Positions 1 through 11,672 of a stretch of 64,000 nucleotides of DNA are shown here, piece after piece; the stretch's first letter is position 1, and each line of letters begins with the position of its first letter. This stretch comes from Mastigamoeba balamuthi (lineage: Eukaryota; Evosea; Mastigamoebida; Mastigamoebidae). Where the stretch lies: positions 1 through 64,000 of the forward strand of contig CACRSC010000105.1 in the NCBI GenBank assembly GCA_902651635.1. The letters run 5' to 3'. A model generated the notes under the pieces. The model was not told the origin of the DNA. It saw only the letters and a list, made by a program, of their open reading frames with translations, and ran no database searches. A program made the position numbers and the translations under genes.

Positions 1-1811
1 AAGCTTGTGTGCATGTTGGCTACGCAGGCCGATATCAGCGAGATGAATTCGGTCACAGCTCAGCGTCTAGGACTCAGGATCGAGCAGGGACCCGCAGTCA
101 CGTTGTTAGGGCACGATGGATCGTCTAAAACGACAGAGCAGAAGACCCTCATGAAGGTACGGTTCATCAGGGACGCACCAGAACGGGAAATTTCTTGTAC
201 GTCGTTGAGGGAGCACCAGAGGGCGACTACGCGATCATCGGGGTCAGGGATCTTCAGGGCTACACGATCACTCTACTAGAGCCACCCCAGGTGCTTTGGC
301 TCGGTATCCCAATGGAGGCATCCATTGAGGAGGACATCGGAGGGGATAACGGGGGAGAGGCTACGGTGTATGCAGTGGGAGTCCAGTCATACGAGGTCTG
401 TCGCGAGGTGGGATGCCCACCAGTGTTGCTAGGTATGGCACTCACGGGGGAGGAGAGGAGGGACTTCATCGAGACAGTGCTGAAGCCGTATGCATCTGTC
501 TTCGTTTCGGTCGTCAGGAGTGAGCCTGCGGACTTTGGGGCAGAATTCGACATCGAGCTACTTCCAGGGGGGATGGGTGAAGAGCACACCGAGTATGCTG
601 CCCAAGGAGGACAGGGACTTCGTTCACGCCGAAATCGTGAAGTACCTTGAGATACCAATCATCTCTGCCGAGACGGACTCAGAGGGGGCTTCTAGAGTGA
701 CGGTATCACATCGCACGAATGGAGACAAGCGTCTGCGCTTCAACTACATCAAGATGAACCACTGGATCAAGAAGCTCGCATACCCAAGCAAGAACATGGA
801 GCTGCTACTGCAGGAATTCGCACACAAAACGTACTATGGAGATGCAGACCTGAAGACAGCATACAACCAGGCGGCAGCAACGAAGAGAGCAGGGGAGGTA
901 ATGGCTTTCGTCACCGAGGAGGGTCATTTCGAGGCTCTGAGACTCACGTTCGGTGTGTCAACGGGACCTGCATGGTTCCAGAGGACAATCAATAGGTGGA
1001 GTCTACCCGCAAAGCCAATTCAGCTGTTCATCGACAATGCATGCCATGGGGCGCAAACTTATGCAGAGTTCAAGGACGTTTGGGGCAGGTTTCTAGGGTT
1101 GTGCAAGGAGACGAATGTGGGACTCAGTGCATCCAAGTGTTTCTGGGACAGGAGGGACTTCAGACTGATCCAGAGAGGTTGGAGCCACTGAGGACAATGC
1201 AGGCACCACGAGACAGAATGACTCTCAGGTCGTTCTTAGGGTTGTGCCAGTGGTTCTCGGTGTTTGTTACAGCAATGGCAGATCAGGTGGCACCCCTGTG
1301 GGACCTTACAAAGGCCAAGTCGATTTCCTGGGAGGAGGAGCATGAGAGGGCATTCAGGAACGTCCGAGATGCGATTCTGAACGCTCCAGTTCTGTACCAG
1401 CCTGTGCCTGGAGGATTGCTGATTGTGAGAACGGACTTCTCGATAGTGGCAATCGCAGGGGTACTACTCATGCAGGACATGATCAACAGGGTGTTGAGGC
1501 CAGTGGCGTTTTTCTCGAGGAAACTCACGAAGTGCGAGACCAAGTATCCAAAGATCAAGGGAGAGGCATTGGCAGTAGTCTGGATGACGTCACATGCGAG
1601 ATCCAGGGCCTGTGACACGAGAAACGATCCTCCAGTCACAACAGTCAAGGACTACATGCAAAAGGCTAAGGGGAGGCAGGGGTATGTGGATGAAGGGAAT
1701 GTTCCTGTGCTTTTCCCCTGGGGCAACAAGCTGTGCACGTACATCAAGGACAAGGGCCTGAGGATCAAGTTGAAGGACGAGATCCAGGCAGCATCGAGGG
1801 CCATTACATGA
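1..1811 (+). mobile_element. Ty3/gypsy-like pol relic, truncated by window edge
   Basis: Fossil retroelement. Translations in this stretch show, in order, the end of an aspartic protease-like domain (about 20-330), reverse transcriptase (about 600-1200) and RNase H (about 1250-1600). The RNase H part has the usual primer-proximal block followed by a segment resembling WMTSHARSRACD. The element enters from outside the window, so its left end is not visible. No LTR or integrase was recognised on its right. It is broken, with several breaks, and looks old. It is a different lineage from the LTR element at 28.9-34.9 kb, whose protein differs clearly. Confidence 0.75.
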
Positions 1812-2049
1812 TTCCAGGCCATACTGAGCCAGCCCTCAAGTGTTGAATGGGGGAAGTGTAGTGCTGGCTGGCCTCAGAACGGCCAAACAGTACTATGCAA
1901 AGCCAAAGTCAGTTACATGCGAGGTGAGTGATTTGAGTGTTTGGTATTACAGAAAGGACGAATAAATTGTCAGTCCCCTTCTTTTTTTTCGCCCATAGTG
2001 AGACGAGAGCTCCAAGGCCTTGTTGGAGTCTCTGCGGGCTCTTAGGGCA
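1812..2049. other. Unassigned junction sequence
   Basis: Between the retroelement relic and the first block that matches ORF1 of the two-gene element. A homopyrimidine run (about 1976-1992) may lie near the left end of copy B, but no inverted repeat was found to mark it. Confidence 0.3.
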
Positions 2050-3770
2050 GGGAGGTCAAATACGCCACAATTGCTCAAGTCGACCTTTCTCATGTTCAAG
2101 TCCAATCCCCTGGAGCTTCTGCATGGAAGCTCAAAGCCGACCATCAAGTGACTGGCATCCCAGCCATTGTGAAGACTGTGCAGACCTGCTCTGGCACAGA
2201 TGCCCGTGAGGGGGTATGACATGACTGGGGCCTCTTGCCTGGCCCTTGGGATCAGTAAGAGCAGACATATCAAGCTCTGTGCTCATGTTGAAGGTTCTCC
2301 TGGTAATCTGGTGCTCCCACCACCAGGACTTTCCCCAGAGGCTCTCCATCATCCACGTGTAATACACCGGGATGTATGTTCACAGTTGACCTCATTAGGG
2401 GAGCTCCAACATGGGCACGGGGCATGGACTTGTGCCTTTGAGCAGCTGCAGTGTGGTGCTTTCAGTCCAAATAATCCCATGCTGTGAAGATGGCTCTTGG
2501 TCAGGCATTAGGCATTGAGGCTGATTACTGGAAAAGGGCTCACCCTGTCCCAGTTCGCAGGGTCTGTTCTTGACCATGCATTGCAGAGTCATATGGGCTG
2601 GTTGGTATTGCAATCAGTGGGGTCCATCTTTCAATAAGTTGGGCTGTTGGCCATGTGCCTGATGTCCTCTGGCTTCCAGGTCATCAGCTTGCTTGCAATC
2701 AGTGCGACCTTCTTGCAGTTGTTCTGGGACTCAAAGAATTTGCTGAACAGCTGTAGCAAACAATATCCAATGAGTTTTAGTGTCATGCTAACAACACTCA
2801 CAACTTCCTTGCTCTTGATTGCTGTGACATAGAGCTCTGATGTCGCCTTGATCTTCTTAGTATCCAGCATGGTCTCCTTCATCTTCTTCTGCTTCTCATC
2901 TGCCTGTGCCTGCTTGACTCCGGCCTCCATGATGGACTCCTTGCTCACACCTCTGTGCCATGTCTCTCATGATGTCCAGGCTTCACTTGAGGTACGTGAA
3001 GAAGTGATCCTCGGCATGCCGGTGTGCTGAGACCTGAAGCCCTCGTGCAAGTATGTCCTGCTGTGACTCTGTGAGGCCCGACATCAGCCAGAACGACCTC
3101 GATGATGACCTTGTCCCCCATTATCTTGCTCTTATGTAAAGTTAGTTTATCACATGCAATAGAATGCTGTTCATACATTTTCCGGCATCAGAGCAATCTT
3201 CATCCTGGTGTTTCCCTCGAGGCAGTGGAGGGTGACATCCTTGTACTCTGGTCCTGTCAGGTCCACAGCCGATGTTGGCCCAGCAGTGTACGGCTTCGCT
3301 GCTGCACATAGGGCAGAGTGGTTTCCTTCTGCCCTCTTGATGCAAATGATCTGTCCACTGAATTGCTTCCAGCCTCATGTGGCAATCTCCTTTGACAACG
3401 ACTGCACTTGTGTTGCATCCGTGTCTCTTAAAAATCCTATTTTGTACAGTTTTAGTGTTTGGTTGCACAATTATGAAGATTTTGTTATTTAGCCTATAAT
3501 TTCATGTGTTTCATTAAGAAATGCATGCTAAACTCAGTAAATTGTCAGTATTTTAATAAGAAATTAGATTCCAAAATGAACAGAAAAAAACCTTGTACCA
3601 GGTTTCAGCTGAGTCCAGTTGACTACAGCCCACATGGACACCCCACCTTCCGGGATTTTGGGAATGTTTCCGAGGCTGTGGTCGATGGAGATCTTTGGCA
3701 ACCCCAGCTGACTGACTTTCCACAAAAGCCCTATTCAGAGCATGTCTGTTGCCCTGAAATCATCCGTTGT
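2050..3770 (-). pseudogene. ORF1 of element copy B (decayed)
   Basis: Minus-strand protein remnant matching ORF1 of copy A. From the 5' side: an exon around 3590-3700 with IPKIPEGG (copy A has IPAIPEGG at about 46.9 kb). Next comes a segment around 3180-3290 containing CLEGNTR (copy A: CLDGNTR), then a 46-nt intron at 3131-3176, then MGDKVIIEVVLADV. This is followed by a charged helix (about 2850-2950) and the block FFESQNNCKKVALIASK (about 2690-2760). The reading frame is shifted in several places, so this copy cannot make the whole protein. A stretch near 2085-2190 matches ORF1 in the opposite orientation, so the left part is also rearranged. Function unknown; no homologue recognised outside this window. 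Confidence 0.6.
3131..3176 (-). other. ORF1-B intron with internal palindrome
   Basis: A 46-nt GT-AG intron (GTATGA...ATAAG read on the minus strand) at the same codon position as the 41-nt intron 46392-46432 of copy A. Plus-strand bases 3146-3163 read TTTATCACATGCAATAGA, an imperfect palindrome of the TTATCACATGTGATAA type. Confidence 0.65.
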
Positions 3771-5798
3771 CCATGCCTACCTGTCCACCATAGTAGTTCC
3801 GATGGGAGAGTACCTACCTGATGCCAATCAGTTGCAGGGCCATACTACTGTGAACCTGCATCTCGGCTGGTCTCGCTGCAGCTTCTGGCTCAATCTAGTC
3901 TCCGATCTCTTGAGAAAGGGCCATGGCAACAGTGCCCTGCCCAGCCTGAAGCTGTTCTACTACATCTGGCTCACTGACTTCTCCTGGCTCAGGTGCATCA
4001 AGCGCAAGGGTGAGCACAGAGTGTGTTCCGTCTGTGCTGAGTACTGGGACAAAGTCTGCAATCACTTCCTCACTCCCGAGGAGCTGATGATACTACACAT
4101 GAACCAGTTCCTCCACCATGCTGACTTCACTCACGAGAGGACATTCGTGGTCCAGGAGTGCAATGCACGCAGGTCCAACACAGCCAACAGGTGGTGCATC
4201 ATCATCAATGGCATGACTGCCCCCAACCTTCTGTGCCTCTGCTGCAACTACAACAACTGGGGCAACTTCCCCAGGCCTGGCCTCCTTATAATGGGTGTTC
4301 TCGATTACATCTTCAACCAGGTTCACTACCTCCTCTCCATGTCTGGTCTGTGGCCCAAGAACCAGGACCTCATCGGCACCATGCTGCTGCTTCACCGTGA
4401 AGCACCTGCGGGACAACCTGACATACCAACCCAGAAGCCTCACCCTCATCCTCGACAACCCCATCAACCAGAACAAGAACAATGTCATGTTGGGAATTCT
4501 CAGTATGCTTGTGCACTGTGGTTTCCTCGACGAGGTCTTCCTGTTCTTCCAGCAGCCTGGCCATATGCACAATGACCTCGACCAGTGCTTCAGCAGCCCC
4601 TCCAACTACTTCAAGGCAAACAACGTGATGTCCCTCCCAGAGGTCCCCGAGGTCTTCACTTCCTCATGGGCCAACAGAGCGTTCTTGAGAAGCTTCAGGG
4701 TTCAGGTCTCCGACCTCAAGCATTGCTACATGCTCGCCAACTACTTTGAGACCTGTCTCATTAACTACTCATCTCTCACCAACCTCTTTGGCTTACACGT
4801 GTATGAGGTCACAGGCAACAATGATGTCCGTTTTCCCATCTATACTTACTGCCATCACAACTGGAAGATACTGTGGTCCGAGTCTGCCTGCCCCATATTC
4901 TCTTCGTTCCCTCCAGGCCTTGCTGTTCTGCATCACACTCCCGAGTGGGGCTGGTTCGTCGAGAAGGACATTTGCACCTTCCTCACCATAGGCCAGCCTC
5001 AGTTCTCTGTTCCGGCTGCAGAGTGGTGGCACAATCTTCTCGACCATTCTGATATTCGCATGGTGACTTTCGTCAACCCAATGGTGCCTTTCTGCTTTCC
5101 ATTTGTTGTTTTTATCACATGCGATTAAATGTACTTTGTGTGCTATTCCCCCTGATTTCTTTTTCTTCTTTACTCTTTTATCACATGTGATTAAACGTGA
5201 TTTGTATTTTGTCTCTTACATTGTGTGTTTCTCTCTTTCTCTGACTTGTTTTTATCATTTGCAGACTGTCCAGGGCGACCTCGTTTTCGACACCAGCTTC
5301 CTGCACTCAGTGCCTTCCTCCATCACTCCTATGAATCCTGTCTTCCATCTGTCATGTCCCGTTGGTGTTCACTCCCACAAGTCCTCTTTTCAGCTTGTCT
5401 TGTCTTCCTCCGGAGATATTCTACTTCTCCACAGTTGTCAGCTGGCAGTGTTCTATGCTGGCATTGAGCAGCATCCTGCCTTCTGTGTGGTGCAGTATAT
5501 TCACTACGATCGCTTGAATCAGCAGCAGATTGATCCACAGGACATGATGGCAACTTATGCCAACACCATCTGGGATGTTCGGAATCTCAGCGAGTTCAAA
5601 GTCATCAGCTGCTCCTTCATCATCATGAGCTTCACGGCAGGGGGTCATTCCCCCCTAACACGACAGAGCCACCTCAATGCTCTGGTGTGCCGCAAGCTCT
5701 CATTCTACTTAATGTCAATTCTTTCTACTGCTGTTGAGTTCATCCAGTCATCAGAGTTTGAAACATGGCTCACACTTCATACACAGGTAATCCAATAA
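3742..5798 (+). pseudogene. ORF2 of copy B: DUF7869-like putative DDE transposase, one frameshift
   Basis: The first exon starts MSVALKSSVVHAYL and aligns along its length with ORF2 of copy A. The Cys-rich stretch (KGEHRVCSVCAEYWD), the IINGM block, LILDNPINQNKNN and GHMHNDLDQCFSS are visible. The I-D-G-M aspartate of copy A is Asn here (IINGM), so one proposed acidic residue is missing. The frame shifts once, near 4400, between the LWPKNQDL block and the LTLILDN block. The 3' part goes beyond copy A. An intron, about 5105-5264, carries two TTTATCACATGTGATTAAA-like palindromes. The last exon, 5265-5798, includes DMMATYANTIWDV and has no counterpart in copy A. Likely a dead transposase of a DNA transposon; the family call rests on motif memory. 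Confidence 0.65.
5111..5196. repeat. Pair of TTATCACATGTGATAA-type palindromes in ORF2-B intron
   Basis: Two near-palindromes, TTTATCACATGCGATTAAA (about 5111-5129) and TTTTATCACATGTGATTAAA (5177-5196), 66 bases apart in the proposed intron. A half-site, TTTTTATCATTTGCAG, forms the 3' splice end. Confidence 0.7.
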
Positions 5799-5799
5799 A

Positions 5800-6200
5800 T
5801 TATTTGTTGCTATTTTTACCTCTATTCGCCTCCACGCAGTGAACACACCTTCTTTCACTTAGTCTTTTGATTTTTTTTAAATATTTAACTGTCTGCTTTT
5901 TTCGTTATTTCATTTATTTGTGTATTGCTCTTTTGTTTACATTCTTCTATTTTTATTCTTTTTTTTGCTTATTCTACATTTTAAACCTTCTTGAATCACT
6001 GTGATTAAATAGCATTTTCTTCTTTAACTTTTTCATTTTTTTCACTTTTAGTCTTTCATTTTTCATTTTTCGCAGTTTCAAAAAAATTTTCAGAGGCCTT
6101 GAATGTAGCGGGCCTCTATTTTTCAGTTTCAAATGCAACTTTTATCTTTTTTTCCTTTTAACAGGATGTCGGTGGAAAATAGTTTAGCCAAAGGGAAATT
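5800..6200. other. AT-rich 3' tail of copy B
   Basis: No coding signal. Pyrimidine-rich sequence ending in the block shared with the right end of copy CD. A GC-rich inverted pair, AGAGGCC...GGCCTCT, sits at about 6092-6120. Confidence 0.5.
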
Positions 6201-6202
6201 CA

Positions 6203-6994
6203 TTATAGCCACCATTTGTATTCTACGAAGACTGAATTCACCATGACATTGATTTTGTGCATCTCCCGGAATAGGTCAAGCAGCTCTGTCCTGGCCAGCC
6301 CTGCCGAGTGGTCGTCTCTGCCATGCCACCCTGGGCCTGTCACAAGGGTAATTGCTTTGGTCATCATCGGGGCATAGTCAGCATCCTCTAGTGTTCTTGG
6401 TGATGCCAGGGGTTCTTCGGTCATCTTGTCAATCGACCTGGGGCTCGGGGCTGGGTCAGAATTGTGGTCATTATGAGTAGGTTTCTGCATTGCCACATGC
6501 CCCCATGTGGCTGTGTTTTTGGCCAGCCAGGGGATGGCCATGGGTTGGAAACTTGGCAGCTGTGCCTGAGTCTTCATGGTGCTCTGGGCTGTCTGGCTTC
6601 TGTTGGTCTGGTTCTGTTGGGCAACCCACGTCCAGCTGTCGCCCCTCTGTTGGCAGCAAGTAGGGGTATGTGCTGCCTCGTGCAGGGTGATGTTGGCTGA
6701 GTCCGTGGTCTCTGCAAAGTAGGCTATAAGAGCGGTTTCATTGAGGCAGGTCAACTCTGCCAGCTTCTGCTGTCTGGGTTCGTTATGCTCTACCAGCATA
6801 TGGACTTGTATCTGGATCAGGAGAAGCTCTGCATCTACTGCCGGCAGTGCTGGCTTTGGGGCTTGAACATCATCGGCTGTGGCATGAAGGTTTTTTTGCC
6901 TGTTCCTTTGACATGCAGGAAAAGATTTGCACCACACAGCTGGTACTGGTGTTAAATCCTGCCAGGTCACCATCTTCCATCCTGCTGAGAGCAA
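6203..6994 (-). CDS. Hypothetical protein, low-complexity, possibly an element ORF
   Basis: Open for 263 codons on the minus strand. The translation is rich in Gln, Thr, Ala and Pro, with no recognised domain, signal peptide or membrane segment. No ATG clearly marks its start. Upstream on the same strand (7289-7720) are more open Pro/Ser/Thr-rich frames that may be further exons or the same decayed gene. It sits between copy B and an element end, so it is more likely part of a mobile element than a host gene. The plus strand here has only shorter frames. Could also be non-coding. Confidence 0.3.
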   Translation of the reverse strand: MLSAGWKMVTWQDLTPVPAVWCKSFPACQRNRQKNLHATADDVQAPKPALPAVDAELLLIQIQVHMLVEHNEPRQQKLAELTCLNETALIAYFAETTDSANITLHEAAHTPTCCQQRGDSWTWVAQQNQTNRSQTAQSTMKTQAQLPSFQPMAIPWLAKNTATWGHVAMQKPTHNDHNSDPAPSPRSIDKMTEEPLASPRTLEDADYAPMMTKAITLVTGPGWHGRDDHSAGLARTELLDLFREMHKINVMVNSVFVEYKWWL

Positions 6995-7288
6995 AAAAAC
7001 CTCTCATGTCTGATGCCGTGGGCTGATCTTTCTTGGTGTCACTGTCTGTTTGCATGCAGTCTGTGTCAGTCATAGCGGGGCCCTCTCAGGGGCGTTTCTG
7101 TGGCAGAGAAGTGCTAGCGGCCTCCTGGGTGTCAGCTGGTGGTGGGGTCTCCTCCATGCCTCGAACAGCTTGTTGTGCTGTTGGCATATTTTACTGCCTT
7201 TTTATGGTACAGATTCTTCGGTATTTCTGGATGTGGACTGAGAAATTTCTCAGAATGGATCTGGGTGCCTATGGGACATGGCGGTGCA

Positions 7289-7720
7289 CTATTGCTGCAC
7301 CCTTGCACTGGCTGTAGAAGTAGGAGCCGGGCAATGACTGTGCTTTGGTTCAGTGTGAAGGAGTCGATAGGATGGGACCTGATGGGCAGCAGACTTGTCT
7401 GCATTTGCTGTGGGGGTCGATGTAGAGTCTAGGGCACCATGGGTTATCACTTCGCAGGCCGTGGGCATGCCCAGCCCTGAGGGGGTGTTTGTGGGTGTGC
7501 TTATGAAGGCATGGGGGGTAGGGGCAAGTGGGATACCTGCCCTGATAGGCATCGTGATACCAACCCCTAATGGCACCATTTGGCACCTTGGGGGTGAGGG
7601 AAGTACTACCGTGGTGAGAACCATGAGTACCAGGCCGAGGATCTGCCAGGTTGCTGATGCCAGGGGCCAGAACCACTGCGCCATGCAGTGGTGCCCATGG
7701 TGCACCATTGTGGATCACAC
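7289..7720 (-). other. Pro/Thr-rich open frames, unrecognised
   Basis: Two overlapping minus-strand frames of about 120-140 codons with collagen-like low complexity. No motif, no splice pair I would trust. Possibly the upstream part of the 6203-6994 gene. Confidence 0.2.
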
Positions 7721-7759
7721 AGGGGAGTCTTATTCCATTGGAGGAGAAAAAAAGACTCT

Positions 7760-8300
7760 CGTGCTAAATCTAGTACTGAATTCCAGCACTGCATGTGCTA
7801 ATTTAGTACTTCAGTGCATAAAATGCAGTGATGACCAAAAGTTTATTAAAGTGCAGAAGAAGAAGAGGAGCATCAGAAAGGGCATAAGGGACATATGTGA
7901 GAACTGTGAGGAGAAGGGATAGAGGGAAGAAGAAAGGAATGAAGGGGCACAGGAACAGGGCAAGGGCAAGGGGAAGAAGATGTGAGGGACAGATGTAAGT
8001 TGTGCAGTTTGTGGTGAGTGTGAGAAGAGTTAAGATATGATGATATCACCGTGAAGATATCTTTGAAAATCATGACTTATGGTTCAACAGAGTTGACTTA
8101 GAGCAAAACAGAGAAGAATAATGAAATTCAGTGCAGCTTTATCGTAATTCACACTAAATGTGATAAATTCATTGCTATTAGCGATGTAGTGCTATTTAGC
8201 ACTAGATTTAGTGCAAAATTAGCAATTGAATCACTAAAGTAGTGCCGAAAAAACATTGCTAAAGATACAGCACTTCATGTGCTGAAGTCACAGCAATGAC
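7760..8300. repeat. GCACTA-rich element ends
   Basis: Dense in GCACTA/TAGTGC half-sites, many arranged head to head. Two copies of the terminal word GCAGTGATGACCAAA or GCAATGACCAAATGTT lie here (about 7834-7850 and 8286-8305), both in the same orientation as the right end of the large element at 41907-41926. The second ends directly against ORF1 of copy CD. An inner block, about 8030-8120, with GATATC repeats and GTTGACTTAGAG..AACAGAGAAGAATAAT is found again, inverted, at about 25020-25150. Confidence 0.6.
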
Positions 8301-8618
8301 CAAATGTTTAATGAGGAATAAGATCATTGTTAAGATTGTTCTTGCTGATGTCGGGCTCACAGCATCACAGCAGGACGGGCTCACAGCATCACAGCAGAAC
8401 GTTCTAGCATGAGGTCTTCAGGCATCTGCTCACTGGCACACTGAGAATCACTTCTTCACATACCTGACATGGACCCTGAACATTATGAGAGAGACATGGC
8501 ACAGAGCATCAGCAAGAAGTCCATCACAGAGACCAGAGTCAGGCAGGCACAGGCGGCAGGTAAGAAGCAGAAGAAGATGAAGGAGACAACACTCAACAAC
8601 AAGAAGATCAAGGCAATA

Positions 8619-10450
8619 TTCCTGTGGAAGGAAAAGGGGCATTTGGAGCAATTTGGCTTTTGGCCGAAATGACACTTTTTGTAGCAAAAATGACCCAAAA
8701 CAAATACCGAAAAATAAGAAAACGTACCAAATATGGATTGAAATGGAGTGTGCAGAAGTGCATATTTTTGACTCGTGCAACAATATTTGGAGAAAGAAGA
8801 AAATGAAATGAGAGAAAAAACCAGGGAAAAAGGCACTTTATTGTTGTGTGTGAGTGACCCACCAACAATGACGATGAAACCACTGGTTGCACTGAGTGCA
8901 AAGAAAGGTAGTCCTGGAACCTCTCTTTTCAGTAGACGATTTACAGGCTGCACACTTGCCAGTTTTGATGGGATTTGACCTAAACAGAATGAGAAAAAGG
9001 AAAAATGGAAGGGTAAACTCACGACTGAGAAACGAGAGTATGATTGGCTAGGGGCATAGGACACAGGCTTCTCAGAACAGCAAGGCAATGACTGATTGGC
9101 CCAGGTAGCCGCCCTTTCAGAGGTAGCTGCAGTGTATGCACCACACTGAGCATCAGAACCGAACTCTCCAATGAACAAAGAGAGCTCATGAACAACAACA
9201 GGATCAGAGAGCACATGAGCTGAGAAGAAATGAGATGACAATGAGGGCAGTGAAACGAATGGGTACAAGGCAACTGAAAGTAAGAGGCAGTATAATGAAC
9301 GAGACTCGTTGAAAGCAGGCTTCCAGGAAGAGGGAGAGAGCCACTGAGCCCAGAGGTTTGATGGAGAGTCAGAACGGCAAGTCATAATAAAGCCATAGCC
9401 CTTAGCGTGGAGAACGTTGGTCATTTTCTCGGAGCCAAACCAGTTGTCAAGGATGACCTTGAAAGGAAGACCGTGAGGGAGGTCGGCCAAGAGCATAAGA
9501 ACAGTCTCGATTTTTTCGAGACCATTGGGGCAGCTATCAGCAATCAGGGGACCAGTGTAAAGACGAAAGGAACAGATGAAGCCAGCAGAATCGACAAGCA
9601 AGAAGACCTTTATACCAGTGGGATGTGGTTTGCCAGGGACATACTGCCTGAAACGGCACTGGCCCTTGAAGGGGACAATTCCCTCATCGACAGTGACCCA
9701 TTCGAAAGGGGACCAATGTTACTGACTGTTTGAGAGGACCTCATTGAAGAGAGGATCAACAAGAGAGGTTGTAAAGGACTTGTTATTTGAGACGTGAAAA
9801 CACCTGTGAATGTCCTTGAACCTATAGAGGCACATAGCCTGTAGGAAACGGGGGTTTGCAGTCCAACCTCTCCAGTGTTCATCCCAGGAGTGGGTTGGAT
9901 TGAGACCTAGAAGGACAGTGGGTCAGAGAGAGTGATTGAAAGTGAGCAAGTGAGATACCATCGAGAAGTATGAGAGAGAGGTAGTGATACATCTTGAGGA
10001 GAGTGACAGGAAACCAGTGGGCCAGGAACTTAGCCCTATTGCATGAAGAAATACGATATATGGATAAACCACAGAGGCAAAGTAGTTTGTTTCCTAGGGG
10101 AATATTTAGAGGAGAAATGAAAGGAATGGGAAGAAGGGGAAGAAAGTACATTGCAGAGGTGCTGGATGAAGGCAGGGGAGAGAAGGAGCTCAAAGTAGTT
10201 GCAAGAAGTGCCTATGAGGAAGGGCATTGCTCTGGGGCCAGAGGCAGATGAGAGATTCCAGTGAAGGGCAGAGGGGGGCATAGCACAGGTGGACCAGCCA
10301 TAGGTCGGGCCCTATATGAAGTTAGACGAAATGGAAGGAAATGAAATACCCCATTGCTGGGACTGGAGGGGAAGAGGATAGCAGAGGCGAGGAGGAGAAT
10401 GAAGACAAGAAGAAGAAGTGTGGGCAACATTGTTGAACCCGTTGGCAAGA
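8619..10450 (-). mobile_element. piggyBac-like transposon 1 with decayed transposase
   Basis: Inserted into ORF1 of copy CD. Its left edge is fixed near 8619 by where ORF1 stops matching; the right edge is uncertain (between about 10450 and 11400). The minus strand encodes a DDE_Tnp_1_7 (piggyBac) transposase. Around 9890-10250 lies the N-terminal helical region. Around 9640-9720 is VDEGIVPFKG followed by CRFRQYVPGKPHPTG, holding the first catalytic Asp. Around 9440-9480 is ILDNWFGS, holding the second. The Asp of the family's third motif was not found, and the frame is shifted several times. No TTAA target copies or clear terminal repeats were found. Confidence 0.7.
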
Positions 10451-10800
10451 CTGAAGAATGTAAGGAAGATATGTTGGAGATATTTCAAAGCAGTGCAGGA
10501 GCAGAGATATTAATGGAAACAAGAAGGAAAGACGATTGTAGATATTTTGGGTGCATAAAACCGAGAAAGATAATGGTCAAAACAGACAGAGCAAAGATAA
10601 GTGTGAACACAGAGTACATTGGGTTGGCCATCCCATTGGCAGACCTGGAGTTCCTGCAGAAGAACCTGGACATCATGTTGCTGGGGTGCTTTGTATCGTG
10701 GCTGACAAGTGCAGCATGGTGGAAGTGGGTACGTGGCGGGATGAACCAGAAGGACATCATTGAGATGGTGATGTTGCACAAGTGCACTAAGGTAAAGTGA
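10354..10800 (+). CDS. Hypothetical 148-aa ORF
   Basis: ATG-initiated. The first part is Arg/Lys-rich. The second part (from about residue 85) is hydrophobic and well ordered, with LADLEFLQKNLDIMLLG and WWKWVRGGMNQKDIIEM. It ends at a TGA that may lie in an intron: CACTAAG is followed by GTAAAGTG and, 45 nt later, by CACTTACAG and a further exon-like stretch (10841-10909). It may be the last exon of a gene whose start is lost in the insertions. Not recognised. Confidence 0.3.
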   Translation: MLGLEGKRIAEARRRMKTRRRSVGNIVEPVGKTEECKEDMLEIFQSSAGAEILMETRRKDDCRYFGCIKPRKIMVKTDRAKISVNTEYIGLAIPLADLEFLQKNLDIMLLGCFVSWLTSAAWWKWVRGGMNQKDIIEMVMLHKCTKVK

Positions 10801-10939
10801 AGTCCTTGTTATCATTCACTCACCACTCACTTACAGAATAGGGAGCAGCAGAGGTAGCAAAGCTGGTGAGGGCGAAGCTGACAGCAATCCAGGCAGTGCA
10901 GACAAAAGGTACAATTTTCCTTCATGATTCAGTGATGTG

Positions 10940-11230
10940 ATGGCTGCCTCCTCGACCTTCTGGATGTAGCAGAAGGTGCGTAGCAGTGTAATAGTAGAGG
11001 ATGTGTGTAGCGGCACATTACAGACCCATATGTAGCAGCACATAGCGAACCCACATGTAGTGGCATGTAGCAGAGGAACTGTGTAGCGGCACGTAGCAGA
11101 CCTACATGTAGTGGCATGTAGCAGAGGATTGGTGTAGCTATGTGTAGCAGATCCATGTGTAGCAGTGTGTAGTGAAAGGCTGAGTTGCAACAGTGTGTAG
11201 CAGAGGCTGTGTAGTGGTATGTAGTAGAAG
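10940..11230 (+). repeat. GTAGCAG repeat array 1
   Basis: About nine copies of (T/C)GTAGCAG spaced 8-40 bases, mixed with variants such as GTAGTGG. The spacing is irregular, so this is not a simple tandem repeat. A related array lies at 50940-51310. Not CRISPR: the unit is short and degenerate and the spacers are part of the repeat. Confidence 0.7.
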
Positions 11231-11371
11231 TCTATGTGATTCAGTGGCAGATAGTTTTTGAGTTTACATCATTTGCATGCTGTGCTAGCTGGACAGACAG
11301 GTGAGTAGCAATGCAGAGGGAAGCAGGTTCTCAGGAATCCGCAGCAGATGAGCCTTGTGCACAGATGACAT

Positions 11372-11400
11372 CCAGGCAACATCAGAGAGATGTTGCCTGG
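11372..11400. repeat. Perfect 12-bp hairpin
   Basis: CCAGGCAACATC at 11372-11383, loop AGAGA, then the exact inverse at 11389-11400. It lies just before piece D of ORF1 resumes, so it may mark an insertion edge. Confidence 0.8.
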
Positions 11401-11630
11401 GAGCACAAGGCATACTGCTGCAGTGCATTCAGCAAATTCTGTGAGTCCCAGAGTAACTGCAAGAAGATTGTGCTGATTGCCAGCAAGCTTATGTTGTTAA
11501 AGCAAGAAGACATCCAGAAGCTGTTAGCAAGATCAAAGAAATCGATAAGATTCCTTTCAGTGCATTGAAGATGATGACAATGTGGTCTCTCTCTCTCTCT
11601 TTGTGTTAACAACGTCCTGCACTTCATCAG

Positions 11631-11672
11631 GTTTTATCACATGCAATAAATTCTGTACTAAATCATATACAG
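11631..11672 (+). other. ORF1-CD intron with palindrome
   Basis: A 42-nt intron: CATCAG, then GTTTTATC...ATATACAG. It holds TTTTATCACATGCAATAAA at 11632-11650. Its position matches the 41-nt intron 45749-45789 of copy A, where the exon also ends in TCGTCAG but the palindrome is GTTATCACCGGCGATAAC. Confidence 0.7.

Larger units (their letters stand above)
2050..6180. mobile_element. Two-gene DUF7869-type element, copy B
   Basis: A degraded member of the family best seen at 42.2-50.9 kb. It keeps the same divergent plan: ORF1 on the minus strand to the left, ORF2 on the plus strand to the right. Its right end, about 6060-6180, matches the right end of copy CD (about 13725-13890): a TTTTTCAGTTTCA-like block, a GC-rich segment, a second such block, then a tail. 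Compared with copy A it seems to lack the coiled-coil N-terminal part of ORF1, because ORF2 starts almost directly next to the exon shared by both copies (about 3590-3770). Both ends are approximate. Confidence 0.65.

Noticed and set aside
6340-6375. TTTGGTCATCATC near 6356 as another Harbinger-like end
   Set aside because: The match stops after about 13 bases, lies in an open frame and has no GCACTA words beside it.
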